Source: Propioniciclava tarda (GTDB lineage Bacteria; Actinomycetota; Actinomycetes; Propionibacteriales; Propionibacteriaceae). Taken from it: 64,000 bases of DNA. Numbering within the stretch: the stretch's first letter is position 1; each line of letters starts with the position of its first letter. The stretch lies in assembly GCF_900182665.1 (NCBI RefSeq), contig NZ_FXTL01000017.1, forward strand, positions 1 through 64,000. The letters run 5' to 3'. The position numbers and the translations under genes were made by a program. This document shows, piece after piece, positions 27,638-35,123 of the stretch. The notes under the pieces are model-generated. The model was not told the origin of the DNA, did no database searches, and worked only from the letters and a program-made list of their open reading frames with translations.

Positions 27638-27969
27638 GGCTTGCTCCCGGCAACCCCCTGACACGGGTGCTGATGATCACGCTCGTGTTGGAGGCCATCG
27701 TCTTCGGCCTGGCAGTGCCCGGGATGGTGACCGTCTCAGGCATCGCGCTGCCCCTCGCTCTCGGCCTCGGCGGGGCGGCGATCCTGCTCGCGCTCGTGGC
27801 CGCCGCCACCCTGCGCTCCGGGCTGGGGTTCGCCCTCGGCTGGCTCACCCAACTGGCCGCCCTCGCCCTCGGCTTCGCGACGTCGACCATGTTCTTCATG
27901 GGCGGGGTCTTCGCCGTGCTCTGGATCGCCACGGTCGTGCTCGGGCGCAGGATTGATGCGGCCCGCTAG
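27634..27969 (+). CDS. DUF4233 membrane protein
   Basis: Protein of 111 aa with four predicted TM helices and short loops, as in the DUF4233 family (M. tuberculosis Rv2446c), which is found between folC and ndk across actinobacteria. The GTG overlaps the folC stop (GTGA), implying translational coupling. No activity is known. The conserved position suggests a role linked to folate or nucleotide supply, but that is inference. Confidence 0.85.
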   Translation: MRLAPGNPLTRVLMITLVLEAIVFGLAVPGMVTVSGIALPLALGLGGAAILLALVAAATLRSGLGFALGWLTQLAALALGFATSTMFFMGGVFAVLWIATVVLGRRIDAAR

Positions 27970-27972
27970 GGT
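27967..27972 (+). promoter_or_regulatory. -10 box of leaderless ndk promoter
   Basis: TAGGGT, 7 nt before the ATG at 27980. It includes the TAG stop codon of the DUF4233 gene. Confidence 0.6.
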
Positions 27973-27979
27973 TTTCGCC

Positions 27980-28396
27980 ATGAGCGCTACCCAGCAGACC
28001 CTCGTCTTGATCAAGCCGGACGCCGTCCGGCGCGGCCTGGTGGGGGAGATCCTCCGCCGCTACGAGGCCAAGGGGCTGCGCCCGGAGGCCCTCGAGCTCC
28101 GGACAATCGACGCCGCTTTCGCCGACCGGCACTATTCCGAGCACGTCGACAAGGCTTGGTACCCGCCGCTGCGCGACTTCGTCACGTCCGGCCCGCTGGT
28201 CGCGATGATCCTGTCCGGGGACCGGGCGATCGAGGCCGTCCGTTCGCTGAACGGCGCCACCGACGGGATCGCCGCAGCGCCCGGGTCGATCCGTGGGGAC
28301 TTCTGCCTGTCGAATCGCGAGAACGTCGTGCACGCCTCCGACTCGCCGGAGTCCGCGGCGCGCGAGATCGCGCTCTGGTTCGGTAGCGATGTCTGA
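27980..28396 (+). CDS. ndk: Nucleoside diphosphate kinase
   Basis: Housekeeping enzyme of 138 aa that transfers gamma-phosphate between nucleotides through phospho-His118 (NVVHASDS). The N-terminal TLVLIKPDAVRRGL and the RPEALEL and GPLVAMILSG blocks are canonical. The leaderless promoter supports this ATG over the frame's earlier ATG at 27953. The last 8 bp overlap the following CAAX protease gene. Confidence 0.95.
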   Translation: MSATQQTLVLIKPDAVRRGLVGEILRRYEAKGLRPEALELRTIDAAFADRHYSEHVDKAWYPPLRDFVTSGPLVAMILSGDRAIEAVRSLNGATDGIAAAPGSIRGDFCLSNRENVVHASDSPESAAREIALWFGSDV

Positions 28397-29594
28397 GCAG
28401 CCCGAGGCTCCCCGCCGCGCCCTGGGGGGAGCGAGCGTGTGGCGTCCGGATGCCGCAGCCTCCGGGACGCCGAACCACGCTGTCCCGCCCCCGGCCGGCC
28501 CGGAGCCTGGCTGGGTGAACCCGATTCCGCCGGCGCCTGGCTGGGTGAACCCGACCCCGCCCCCGCCGGCGGTCTACCCGGCCTACCAGCTCGATCCGGC
28601 CATGGTGACGGGCCTGCCGGTCGAGCCCAGCACGCACCCCTTCTTCTATCGGACGCCTCGCTGGCGCTGGTGGAAGCCCTTGCTGGCGTTCATCGCGGCG
28701 ACAGTGCTGGCGTTCATCGCGATGATCGTCCCCGCGCTGATCGGCATGCTGGTGGACCGCGTCGACTTCGCTGCCATCGCCAAGACCGGCAAGATGACGC
28801 TGGGCCCCTGGGCCTTCCTGGGCAACAACATCGGTCTGGCCATCCTGATCCCGATCGCGATGCTGCTGCAGTGGCTGCTCTTCGGACAGCGTCCGGGCTG
28901 GCTCTCGTCGGTGCTGGGCAGGTTCCGCTGGGGATGGTTCGCCCGGTGCGTGGCCGTCGCCGTGCCGATCTGGCTCGTGATGATGGGGATCGAGATCGCC
29001 CTCACGGGCCTGCCGAAGGACATCTCCGTTCGCCCGTACACGGTGCTGCTGATCATCGGGATCCTGCTCACGACGCCGTTCCAGGCCGCCGGCGAGGAGT
29101 ACCTCATGCGGGGGCTAGAGCAGCGGCTCGTGGCGTCCTACTTCAAGCGTCAGACGTTGGGCTGGATCGTGGCCACGATCGTCTCGTCCGTCACGTTCAT
29201 GCTCTTGCACGGCGCCGGCGACATCTGGCTGAACATCATGTACTTCTGCTTCGGTGCGATCGCGTCGTGGATCACCTGGAAGACGGGCGGGCTCGAGGCG
29301 GCGGTCGCCATCCATGTGGTGAACAACCTGGTCAGCGAGGCGCTGATGCCCTGGACCGACTTCAGCCACATGTTCGACCGCGAGGCCGGTGCTGCGGACG
29401 CGTCCATCCTCATTCAGGTCGTGGTTCTGGTCGTGGCGGCAGGTTTGATGTGGTTCATGGGCCGACGGACCAAGGTGGCCACCGCCTCGGCGCCGGGGCA
29501 GGTCGACCTTCAGGCCGCGCACGCGTCGATGCAGGCGTGGACGTCGCAGTCATGGGGCTACCTCCCTCAGCCGCCCAGCCAGTATCAGGGTTGA
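28389..29594 (+). CDS. CPBP-family (CAAX-type) intramembrane protease
   Basis: Protein of 401 aa: a Pro-rich cytoplasmic N-terminus (about 90 residues with two GWVNP repeats), then about eight TM helices. The glutamate motif AGEEYLMRG near residue 235, FMLLHGAGD and the HVVNN motif make up the metal-dependent CPBP/Abi active site (EExxxR, FxxxH, HxxxN/B). It starts inside the end of ndk. Substrates are unknown; the family includes prenyl-protein proteases and bacteriocin-immunity proteins. Confidence 0.88.
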   Translation: MSEQPEAPRRALGGASVWRPDAAASGTPNHAVPPPAGPEPGWVNPIPPAPGWVNPTPPPPAVYPAYQLDPAMVTGLPVEPSTHPFFYRTPRWRWWKPLLAFIAATVLAFIAMIVPALIGMLVDRVDFAAIAKTGKMTLGPWAFLGNNIGLAILIPIAMLLQWLLFGQRPGWLSSVLGRFRWGWFARCVAVAVPIWLVMMGIEIALTGLPKDISVRPYTVLLIIGILLTTPFQAAGEEYLMRGLEQRLVASYFKRQTLGWIVATIVSSVTFMLLHGAGDIWLNIMYFCFGAIASWITWKTGGLEAAVAIHVVNNLVSEALMPWTDFSHMFDREAGAADASILIQVVVLVVAAGLMWFMGRRTKVATASAPGQVDLQAAHASMQAWTSQSWGYLPQPPSQYQG

Positions 29595-29613
29595 ACCCCT
29601 TATCAGAGTTACC

Positions 29614-29642
29614 TTGGCTAAAGAATCGGAAACTTAAGCCAA
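29614..29642 (+). terminator. Hairpin downstream of CAAX protease gene
   Basis: TTGGCTAAAG (29614-29623) pairs with CTTAAGCCAA (29633-29642), 9 of 10 pairs, 9-nt loop, followed by CTTTGCC. It lies in an unusually AT-rich gap before the malic enzyme. Confidence 0.6.
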
Positions 29643-29679
29643 CTTTGCCGGAAAGCCCGCGGCGGCGTCCAAATGCTCG

Positions 29680-29685
29680 TAGCGT
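29680..29685 (+). promoter_or_regulatory. -10 box of leaderless malic enzyme promoter
   Basis: TAGCGT, 8 nt before the ATG at 29694. Confidence 0.45.
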
Positions 29686-29693
29686 TTCGTACC

Positions 29694-31523
29694 ATGGCGA
29701 ACCCTCTGTACGAGTTCATTGCTGGACCCTCCGGACCCCAGGTGCGCATCGAGGCGCGGGGTCAGGAGGTCCTGAACGTGCCCATGTTGAACCGGGGCAC
29801 CGCCTTCACCTGGCCCGAGCGGCACGCGCTGCGTCTCACGGGCCTGCTGCCCCCCGGGACGACCACGATCGAGGCCCAGGTACGCCGCACCTACGAGCGC
29901 TACTGCGGCCAGTCCGACAACCTCGCCAAGTACTCCTACCTGTCGGCCCTGCGCGATCGCAACGAGGTGCTGTTCTACCGCCTCATCAGCGAGCACATCG
30001 AGGAGATGATGCCGATCATCTACACCCCGACCATCGGCGAGGTCATCCAGCGGTTCAGCCACGGCTTCAACAAGCTGCGCGCCGTCTTCACCTCCGTCGA
30101 CTACCCGGACCAGATCCCGATCGCGTTCGAGAACTTCGGCCTCGCGTCTGACGAGTGCGACCTGATCGTGGTCACGGACTCCGAGGGCATCCTGGGCATC
30201 GGCGACCAGGGCATCGGTGGCGTCCAGATCGCACTCGGCAAGCTCGCCGTCTACACGGCCGCGGCGGGCATCGACCCGCGCCGCGTGATCCCGGTGGTCA
30301 TCGACGTGGGTACCGACAACATGGACCTGCTCTACGACGAGTTCTACCTGGGCGCGCGCCACAGCCGGATCCGCGGCAAGGCCTACGACGACTTCATGGA
30401 GACCTTCGTCGAGACCGTCACGCGGATGTACCCGAACGCCCTCCTGCACTGGGAGGACTTCGGCGCCGACAACGCGCACCGCGTTCTCGAGAAGTACCGG
30501 GACCGCTGCTGCTCGTTCAACGACGACATCCAGGGCACGGCCGCGGTGGTCATGGCTGCGGTCCTGGCCGGCGTCAAGACCGTGGGTCACAAGCTGCGCG
30601 AGCAGCGGGTGGTGATCTTCGGCGCCGGCACCGCGGGCGTCGGCATCGCCGACCTCCTGCGCGATCGGATGGTGCGCGAGGGGCTGAGCAAGGACGAGGC
30701 GTCCCGGAACTTCTGGTGCCTCGGCAGCAAGGGGCTGATTCACACCGGGCTCGGCGACAAGATGCGCGACTTCCAGCGCCCGTACGCGCGGAACGAGAAC
30801 GAGCTCACCACCTGGGGCGTCCAGGACGTCGGCAACGTCGACCTGCTCGAGGTGGTGCGCAACGTCCAGCCGACGATCCTCATCGGCACCTCCGCGCGGT
30901 CGGGGGCCTTCACCGAGGAGATCGTCCGCGAGATGGCGGCGCACGTGGAGCGGCCCATCATCCTGCCGCTGTCGAACCCGACGTCGCGCGCGGAGGCCGT
31001 GCCCGCCGACATCCTGGAGTGGACCGAGGGCCGCGCCCTGGTGGCGACGGGATCCCCGTTCAAGCCGGTCGACTACAACGGCGTCCGCTACGAGATCGCC
31101 CAGGCGAACAACGCGCTGGTGTTCCCCGGCCTCGGCCTCGGCGTCATCGTGAGCAAGGCGTCCAGGGTCTCCGACCGGATGATCGCCGCGGCGGCCGAGG
31201 CGGTCGCCGATATCCAGGGCGTCGTGCCGCGGGGCAAGTCGCTGCTGCCGTCGGTGAACCACCTGCGGATGGCGTCCGGGACGGTGGCCGTCAAGGTCGC
31301 CCAGGCCGCGCACGCCGAGGGGCTCTCGACGGTCAAGCTGGCCGATCCGGTGCAGGAGGTCTTCGAGGCGATGTGGCAGCCCGCCTACCCCGAGATCCTG
31401 CTGCCCGAGGGCGACTGGCAGGACTACGACGAGGTGCGGGCGCGCCAGCGGCACGAGGCGAGGAAGCGCCAACACCAAGCGGAGACCGAGACCCCGCCGG
31501 CCAAGGCGAAGACCGCGAAGTAG
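29694..31523 (+). CDS. NAD-type malic enzyme (malate dehydrogenase, oxaloacetate-decarboxylating)
   Basis: Converts malate to pyruvate and CO2. Protein of 609 aa of the large SfcA/eukaryote-like class. The malate-binding YTPTIGEVIQ, the metal site with ENFG and FNDDIQGTA, the dinucleotide fold GAGTAGVGIADLL and LSNPTSRAEA are present. The C-terminus has a Lys/Gln/Ala-rich tail that is probably disordered. ATG at 29694 is supported by the -10 box and by homology starting near MANPLYEF. Confidence 0.93.
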   Translation: MANPLYEFIAGPSGPQVRIEARGQEVLNVPMLNRGTAFTWPERHALRLTGLLPPGTTTIEAQVRRTYERYCGQSDNLAKYSYLSALRDRNEVLFYRLISEHIEEMMPIIYTPTIGEVIQRFSHGFNKLRAVFTSVDYPDQIPIAFENFGLASDECDLIVVTDSEGILGIGDQGIGGVQIALGKLAVYTAAAGIDPRRVIPVVIDVGTDNMDLLYDEFYLGARHSRIRGKAYDDFMETFVETVTRMYPNALLHWEDFGADNAHRVLEKYRDRCCSFNDDIQGTAAVVMAAVLAGVKTVGHKLREQRVVIFGAGTAGVGIADLLRDRMVREGLSKDEASRNFWCLGSKGLIHTGLGDKMRDFQRPYARNENELTTWGVQDVGNVDLLEVVRNVQPTILIGTSARSGAFTEEIVREMAAHVERPIILPLSNPTSRAEAVPADILEWTEGRALVATGSPFKPVDYNGVRYEIAQANNALVFPGLGLGVIVSKASRVSDRMIAAAAEAVADIQGVVPRGKSLLPSVNHLRMASGTVAVKVAQAAHAEGLSTVKLADPVQEVFEAMWQPAYPEILLPEGDWQDYDEVRARQRHEARKRQHQAETETPPAKAKTAK

Positions 31524-31554
31524 TTGCCTGCTCGATGTCGCGGTGCGGGGCAGG

Positions 31555-31560
31555 TACCCT
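31555..31560 (+). promoter_or_regulatory. -10 box upstream of radical SAM gene
   Basis: TACCCT, 9 nt before the ATG at 31570, giving at most a very short leader. Confidence 0.4.
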
Positions 31561-31569
31561 GTGGGCGCT

Positions 31570-33510
31570 ATGAGCGAGCGACGAGACGATCCTGGGTCGT
31601 TGTACGACCGGCTGGAGCCGCTGCTGATGGGGGTCAGCAAGCCGATTCAGTACATCGGCGGCGAGGTCAACTCCATCCGCAAGAACTGGTCGGACGCCGA
31701 GGTGCGCTGGGTGCTCATGTACCCGGACGCCTACGCCATCGGCCAGCCCAACCAGGGACTCGCGATCCTGTACGAGGTGCTCAACGAGCGCGACTGGATC
31801 ATGGCCGAGCGCAGCTACGCGGTCTGGCCGGACCTGGCCGCCCTCATGCGCGAGCACGGGGTGGGACAGTTCACACTCGAGAGCCATCGTCCGGTACGAG
31901 CCTTCGACATTCTCGGCGTCAGCCTCTCGACCGAGCTGGGCTACACCAACCTGCTGGCCGTGCTCGATCTCGCGTCCATCCCGCGTCGCTCGGCTGACCG
32001 CGGGCCCGACGACCCGCTGGTCATCGTCGGCGGGCACGCGTCCTTCAACCCCGAGCCGATCGCCGACTTCGTGGACGCCGTCGTCCTGGGTGACGGCGAG
32101 GAGGCGTCCCTGCGGGTCTCCGCGATCGTCCGCGGCTGGAAGGCCGCCGGCTGCCCGGACGGCCGTGTCGGCGTCCTGACGATGCTGGCGGACGCCGGCT
32201 GTTACGTCCCGTCGTTCTACGACGTCGCGTACGCCGAGGACGGCCGGATCGCGTCGGTCCGGCCGAACCGTCCCGGCGTCGCGCGGATCGTCGAGAAGAA
32301 CACGCTGCAGCACCTGGACGAGTGGCCCTACCCGAAGGCCCCGGTCGTCCCCATCGCCGAGACGGTGCACGAGCGCTACTCGGTCGAGATCTTCCGCGGC
32401 TGCACCCGGGGCTGCCGCTTCTGCCAGGCGGGGATGGTCACCCGTCCGGTGCGCGAGCGCAACGTCGAGACCATCGGCTGCATGGTCGAGGCGGGCCTGG
32501 CCGCCACGGGGCTCGAAGAGGTCGGGCTGCTGTCCCTGTCGTCCGCCGATCACACCGAGATCGGCACGATCGCCAAGGAACTCGGCGACCGCTACGAGGG
32601 CACCAACGTGTCGCTCTCGCTGCCGTCGACCCGGGTGGACGCCTTCAACATCTCGTTAGCCGACGAGCTGTCGCGCAACGGACGACGCTCGGGCCTCACC
32701 TTTGCTCCCGAGGGTGGGTCGGCGCGCTTGCGCCGCGTCATCAACAAAGGCGTGGACGAAGACGACCTGATTGTCACGGTCACGGCAGCCTTCGGCCGCG
32801 GCTGGCGGCACGTGAAGCTCTACTTCATGTGCGGCCTGCCGACCGAGACCGATGATGACGTCCTGGGCATCGCCGACCTGGCCGCACGGGTCATCGAGGC
32901 CGGACGCCAGACGTCCGGCCAGCGCGACATCCGGTGCACGGTGAGCATCGGCGGCTTCGTGCCCAAGTCGCACACGCCCTTCCAGTGGGCGGGGCAGGCG
33001 GACGTCGAGACGATCGACCGGCGCATCCAGCTGCTGCGCCAGCGGGTCAGGGACGACAAGCGGTACGGGCGCTCGATCACGGTCCGTTACCACGACGGCA
33101 AGCCCGGCCAGATCGAGGGGCTCCTCAGCCGCGGCGATCGTCGGGTGGGACGCGTCGTCGAGGAGGTGTACGCCCGCGGCGGCACGTTCGACGGGTGGAG
33201 CGAGCACTTCAGCTACGACCGGTGGACCGAGGCGGCGGCGTCCGCCCTAGCCGGCACCGGGGTCGACCTGGGCTGGTACACCACGCGTGAACGGACGCGC
33301 GACGAGGTGCTGCCCTGGGACCACCTCGACGTCGGCCTGGACCGAGACTGGCTCTGGCATGAGTGGCAGGAGGCCCTCGTCGAAGGCGGGCAGGACGACT
33401 GCCGCTGGGATGGCTGCTACGACTGCGGGGTGTGCACCTCGCTGGGCTCCGAGACCCAGATCGGCCCGACCGGCAAGCACCTGCTGCCGTTGACGGTGGT
33501 GGGCTCGTGA
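31570..33510 (+). CDS. B12-binding-type radical SAM protein (TIGR03960 family)
   Basis: Protein of 646 aa. An N-terminal Rossmann/B12-binding-like domain (about 1-240) is followed by a radical SAM barrel with Cys278-x3-Cys282-x2-Cys285 (GCTRGCRFCQAG) for the 4Fe-4S cluster. A C-terminal cysteine set (CYDCGVC) may bind another cluster. The family is paired almost universally with a DUF2344 partner (here 34156-34872), upstream of rne/ribosomal genes; the reaction is uncharacterised. Here a HAD hydrolase gene sits between the pair, with overlapping start and stop codons at each junction. Confidence 0.9.
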   Translation: MSERRDDPGSLYDRLEPLLMGVSKPIQYIGGEVNSIRKNWSDAEVRWVLMYPDAYAIGQPNQGLAILYEVLNERDWIMAERSYAVWPDLAALMREHGVGQFTLESHRPVRAFDILGVSLSTELGYTNLLAVLDLASIPRRSADRGPDDPLVIVGGHASFNPEPIADFVDAVVLGDGEEASLRVSAIVRGWKAAGCPDGRVGVLTMLADAGCYVPSFYDVAYAEDGRIASVRPNRPGVARIVEKNTLQHLDEWPYPKAPVVPIAETVHERYSVEIFRGCTRGCRFCQAGMVTRPVRERNVETIGCMVEAGLAATGLEEVGLLSLSSADHTEIGTIAKELGDRYEGTNVSLSLPSTRVDAFNISLADELSRNGRRSGLTFAPEGGSARLRRVINKGVDEDDLIVTVTAAFGRGWRHVKLYFMCGLPTETDDDVLGIADLAARVIEAGRQTSGQRDIRCTVSIGGFVPKSHTPFQWAGQADVETIDRRIQLLRQRVRDDKRYGRSITVRYHDGKPGQIEGLLSRGDRRVGRVVEEVYARGGTFDGWSEHFSYDRWTEAAASALAGTGVDLGWYTTRERTRDEVLPWDHLDVGLDRDWLWHEWQEALVEGGQDDCRWDGCYDCGVCTSLGSETQIGPTGKHLLPLTVVGS

Positions 33511-34169
33511 GGCGTCCGGCGGCCGTGCTCTGGGACTTCGACGGCACCCTCGTCGACTCCGAGGGCGTCTGGAAGGTCATGGAGGGCGGGTTCGCGGCTC
33601 GGCACGGGTTCGACCTGCCCGCGGACTACTCGGAGCGCACGATCGGCGGCACGATGCGCGACACCGCGATCATCTTGAAGGACCTAACCGGCACGCCCGC
33701 GTCGCTGGACGAGATCGCGGCCGAGATCACGGACGGGGTCGTGAGGACACTGGCTCGGCCGCCCTTCCGGTGGTGCGCCGGCGCCGAGCACCTGGTCCGG
33801 GAGTTGGCCGCCGAGGCGGTGCCGCAAGCGATCGTGACGACCTCGCGCCGGGCCTTCATCGACCCGATGCTGTCCTTGCTGCCCGCCGGCCTGTTCGACA
33901 CGGTCGTCACCTTCGAGGACACCGACCGCCACAAGCCGGATCCGGCGTCCTACCTGCTCGCTTGCCAGCGCCTCGGCCTAGCGGCGACGGACTGCCTGGT
34001 CGTCGAGGACTCGGAGCCCGGCATGGCCTCGGGGCTCGCCGCGGGCTGCCAGGTGCTCGGGGTCCCGTCCGGCCCGCAGCCGCCGCCCGCTGACCGGCTG
34101 ACCGTGCTGGGCACCCTGGCCGGACTCACCGTCGCCGACCTGAGGGGGCTCTGCCGTGGCGACGCGTGA
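33507..34169 (+). CDS. HAD-superfamily phosphatase, beta-phosphoglucomutase-like
   Basis: Cytoplasmic hydrolase of 220 aa. Motif I DFDGTL (nucleophile Asp10, acid Asp12), motif II TTSRR, motif III Lys in DRHKPDP and motif IV VVEDSEPG are complete, with the helical cap between motifs I and II. The substrate is unknown. GTG overlaps the radical SAM stop (GTGA) and its end overlaps the DUF2344 gene by 14 bp, so it is fully embedded in that operon. It is not part of the usual two-gene pairing. Confidence 0.9.
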   Translation: MRRPAAVLWDFDGTLVDSEGVWKVMEGGFAARHGFDLPADYSERTIGGTMRDTAIILKDLTGTPASLDEIAAEITDGVVRTLARPPFRWCAGAEHLVRELAAEAVPQAIVTTSRRAFIDPMLSLLPAGLFDTVVTFEDTDRHKPDPASYLLACQRLGLAATDCLVVEDSEPGMASGLAAGCQVLGVPSGPQPPPADRLTVLGTLAGLTVADLRGLCRGDA

Positions 34170-34872
34170 GCAGCCCCCGCAGAGTCCGCCGCCGGTCCAA
34201 CGGCTTCAGGTGCGCTACTGCAAGCGCGGCCGGGCCAGGTTCACCTCGCACCGCGACGTCGCCCGCGCCCTGGAACGGGCGTTGCGGCGAGCGGACATCC
34301 CGATGGCGTACTCCTCGGGGTTCAACCCGCACCCCCGCATCTCGTACGCCGGGGCGTCCGCGACGGGCGCGGCGACCGAGGCCGACTACCTGGAGCTCGG
34401 TCTGGCGCGCAGCTGCGATCCGGGCTGGGTCCGGGACGCCATGTCGGCGGCCTTGCCCGAGGGCATCGACGTGCTCGAGGTGGTCGAGCGCGGCATCGGC
34501 GAACCGAGCCTCACCGACCGGCTCGAGGCCTCGACGTGGCAGATCGCCGTCGCCGGTCCCAGTCACGACGTCGCGCGGCGGGCCGTCGCCGCCGCCCTGG
34601 CCGCGGCGTCCCTGCCGGTCGAACGGCTGACCAAGAACGGCGTCCGACAGTTCGACGCGCGCCCCGCCGTCCTCGCCCTGGAGGCGCCCGAAGCCGGCAC
34701 GATCTTGGCGACGCTCCGGCAGGAGGTGCCCTTGGTGCGCCCCGACGACGTCGTCCAGGCGTTGGGGAGGGTGGAGCCGGACTTCGTGTTGGCCTCCGCC
34801 GCCCTCTACGCGCGGCTGGACCAGGGCCTCTACCGAGACGGCCGGATCGTCTCGCCGTTCGAGAAGCCCTGA
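34156..34872 (+). CDS. TIGR03936 / DUF2344 radical-SAM-associated protein
   Basis: Protein of 238 aa with the family start QRLQVRYCKRGRARFTSHRD and the later PMAYSSGFNPHPRISYA motif. It is the standard partner, often fused, of TIGR03960 radical SAM proteins and usually lies just upstream of rne or rplU-rpmA. The function is unknown; a role in RNA or ribosome modification is inferred from context. It starts with GTG inside the HAD gene. Confidence 0.9.
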   Translation: MATREQPPQSPPPVQRLQVRYCKRGRARFTSHRDVARALERALRRADIPMAYSSGFNPHPRISYAGASATGAATEADYLELGLARSCDPGWVRDAMSAALPEGIDVLEVVERGIGEPSLTDRLEASTWQIAVAGPSHDVARRAVAAALAAASLPVERLTKNGVRQFDARPAVLALEAPEAGTILATLRQEVPLVRPDDVVQALGRVEPDFVLASAALYARLDQGLYRDGRIVSPFEKP

Positions 34873-34930
34873 TCGTCAGCGAGATGGCGGCACGCGCGTC
34901 GGCAACTGGGCGTGCGGTGGAGATCGTGCG

Positions 34931-35123
34931 ATACTGACACCCAGGTGAGGACAGCCAGTCCTCAAGCGCAGGTAGCCCGGGGTGTGAAGTCGGGCATAGC
35001 CGCCGAACCCAACCGCGACGACGTTTCCGACCGCGGGGGTTGAGCGACACCGGCGTAACCGAAAGCTTTGTCGCCTCGGCGACCAACGGATTCGGCGGCC
35101 TCGGCTGCCCGAAGGAGAGCCAC
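34931..35123 (+). ncRNA. Structured 5' leader of rne
   Basis: The 251-bp gap upstream of rne holds a GATACT-type -10 near 34930, then three consecutive hairpins: GAGGAC/GTCCTC (34947-34963), GCCCG/CGGGC (34975-34995) and AACCC-AA-CCGCG/CGCGG-GGGTT (35006-35041). An AAGGAGAG ribosome-binding site and the rne ATG follow. No known riboswitch class was recognised. A long leader fits autoregulation by RNase E cleavage, known for enterobacterial rne; here it is inference. Confidence 0.5.

Noticed and set aside
34931-35123. Known riboswitch (cobalamin, TPP) or 6C RNA
   Set aside because: No diagnostic conserved boxes or C-loops were recognised; kept only as an unclassified structured leader.
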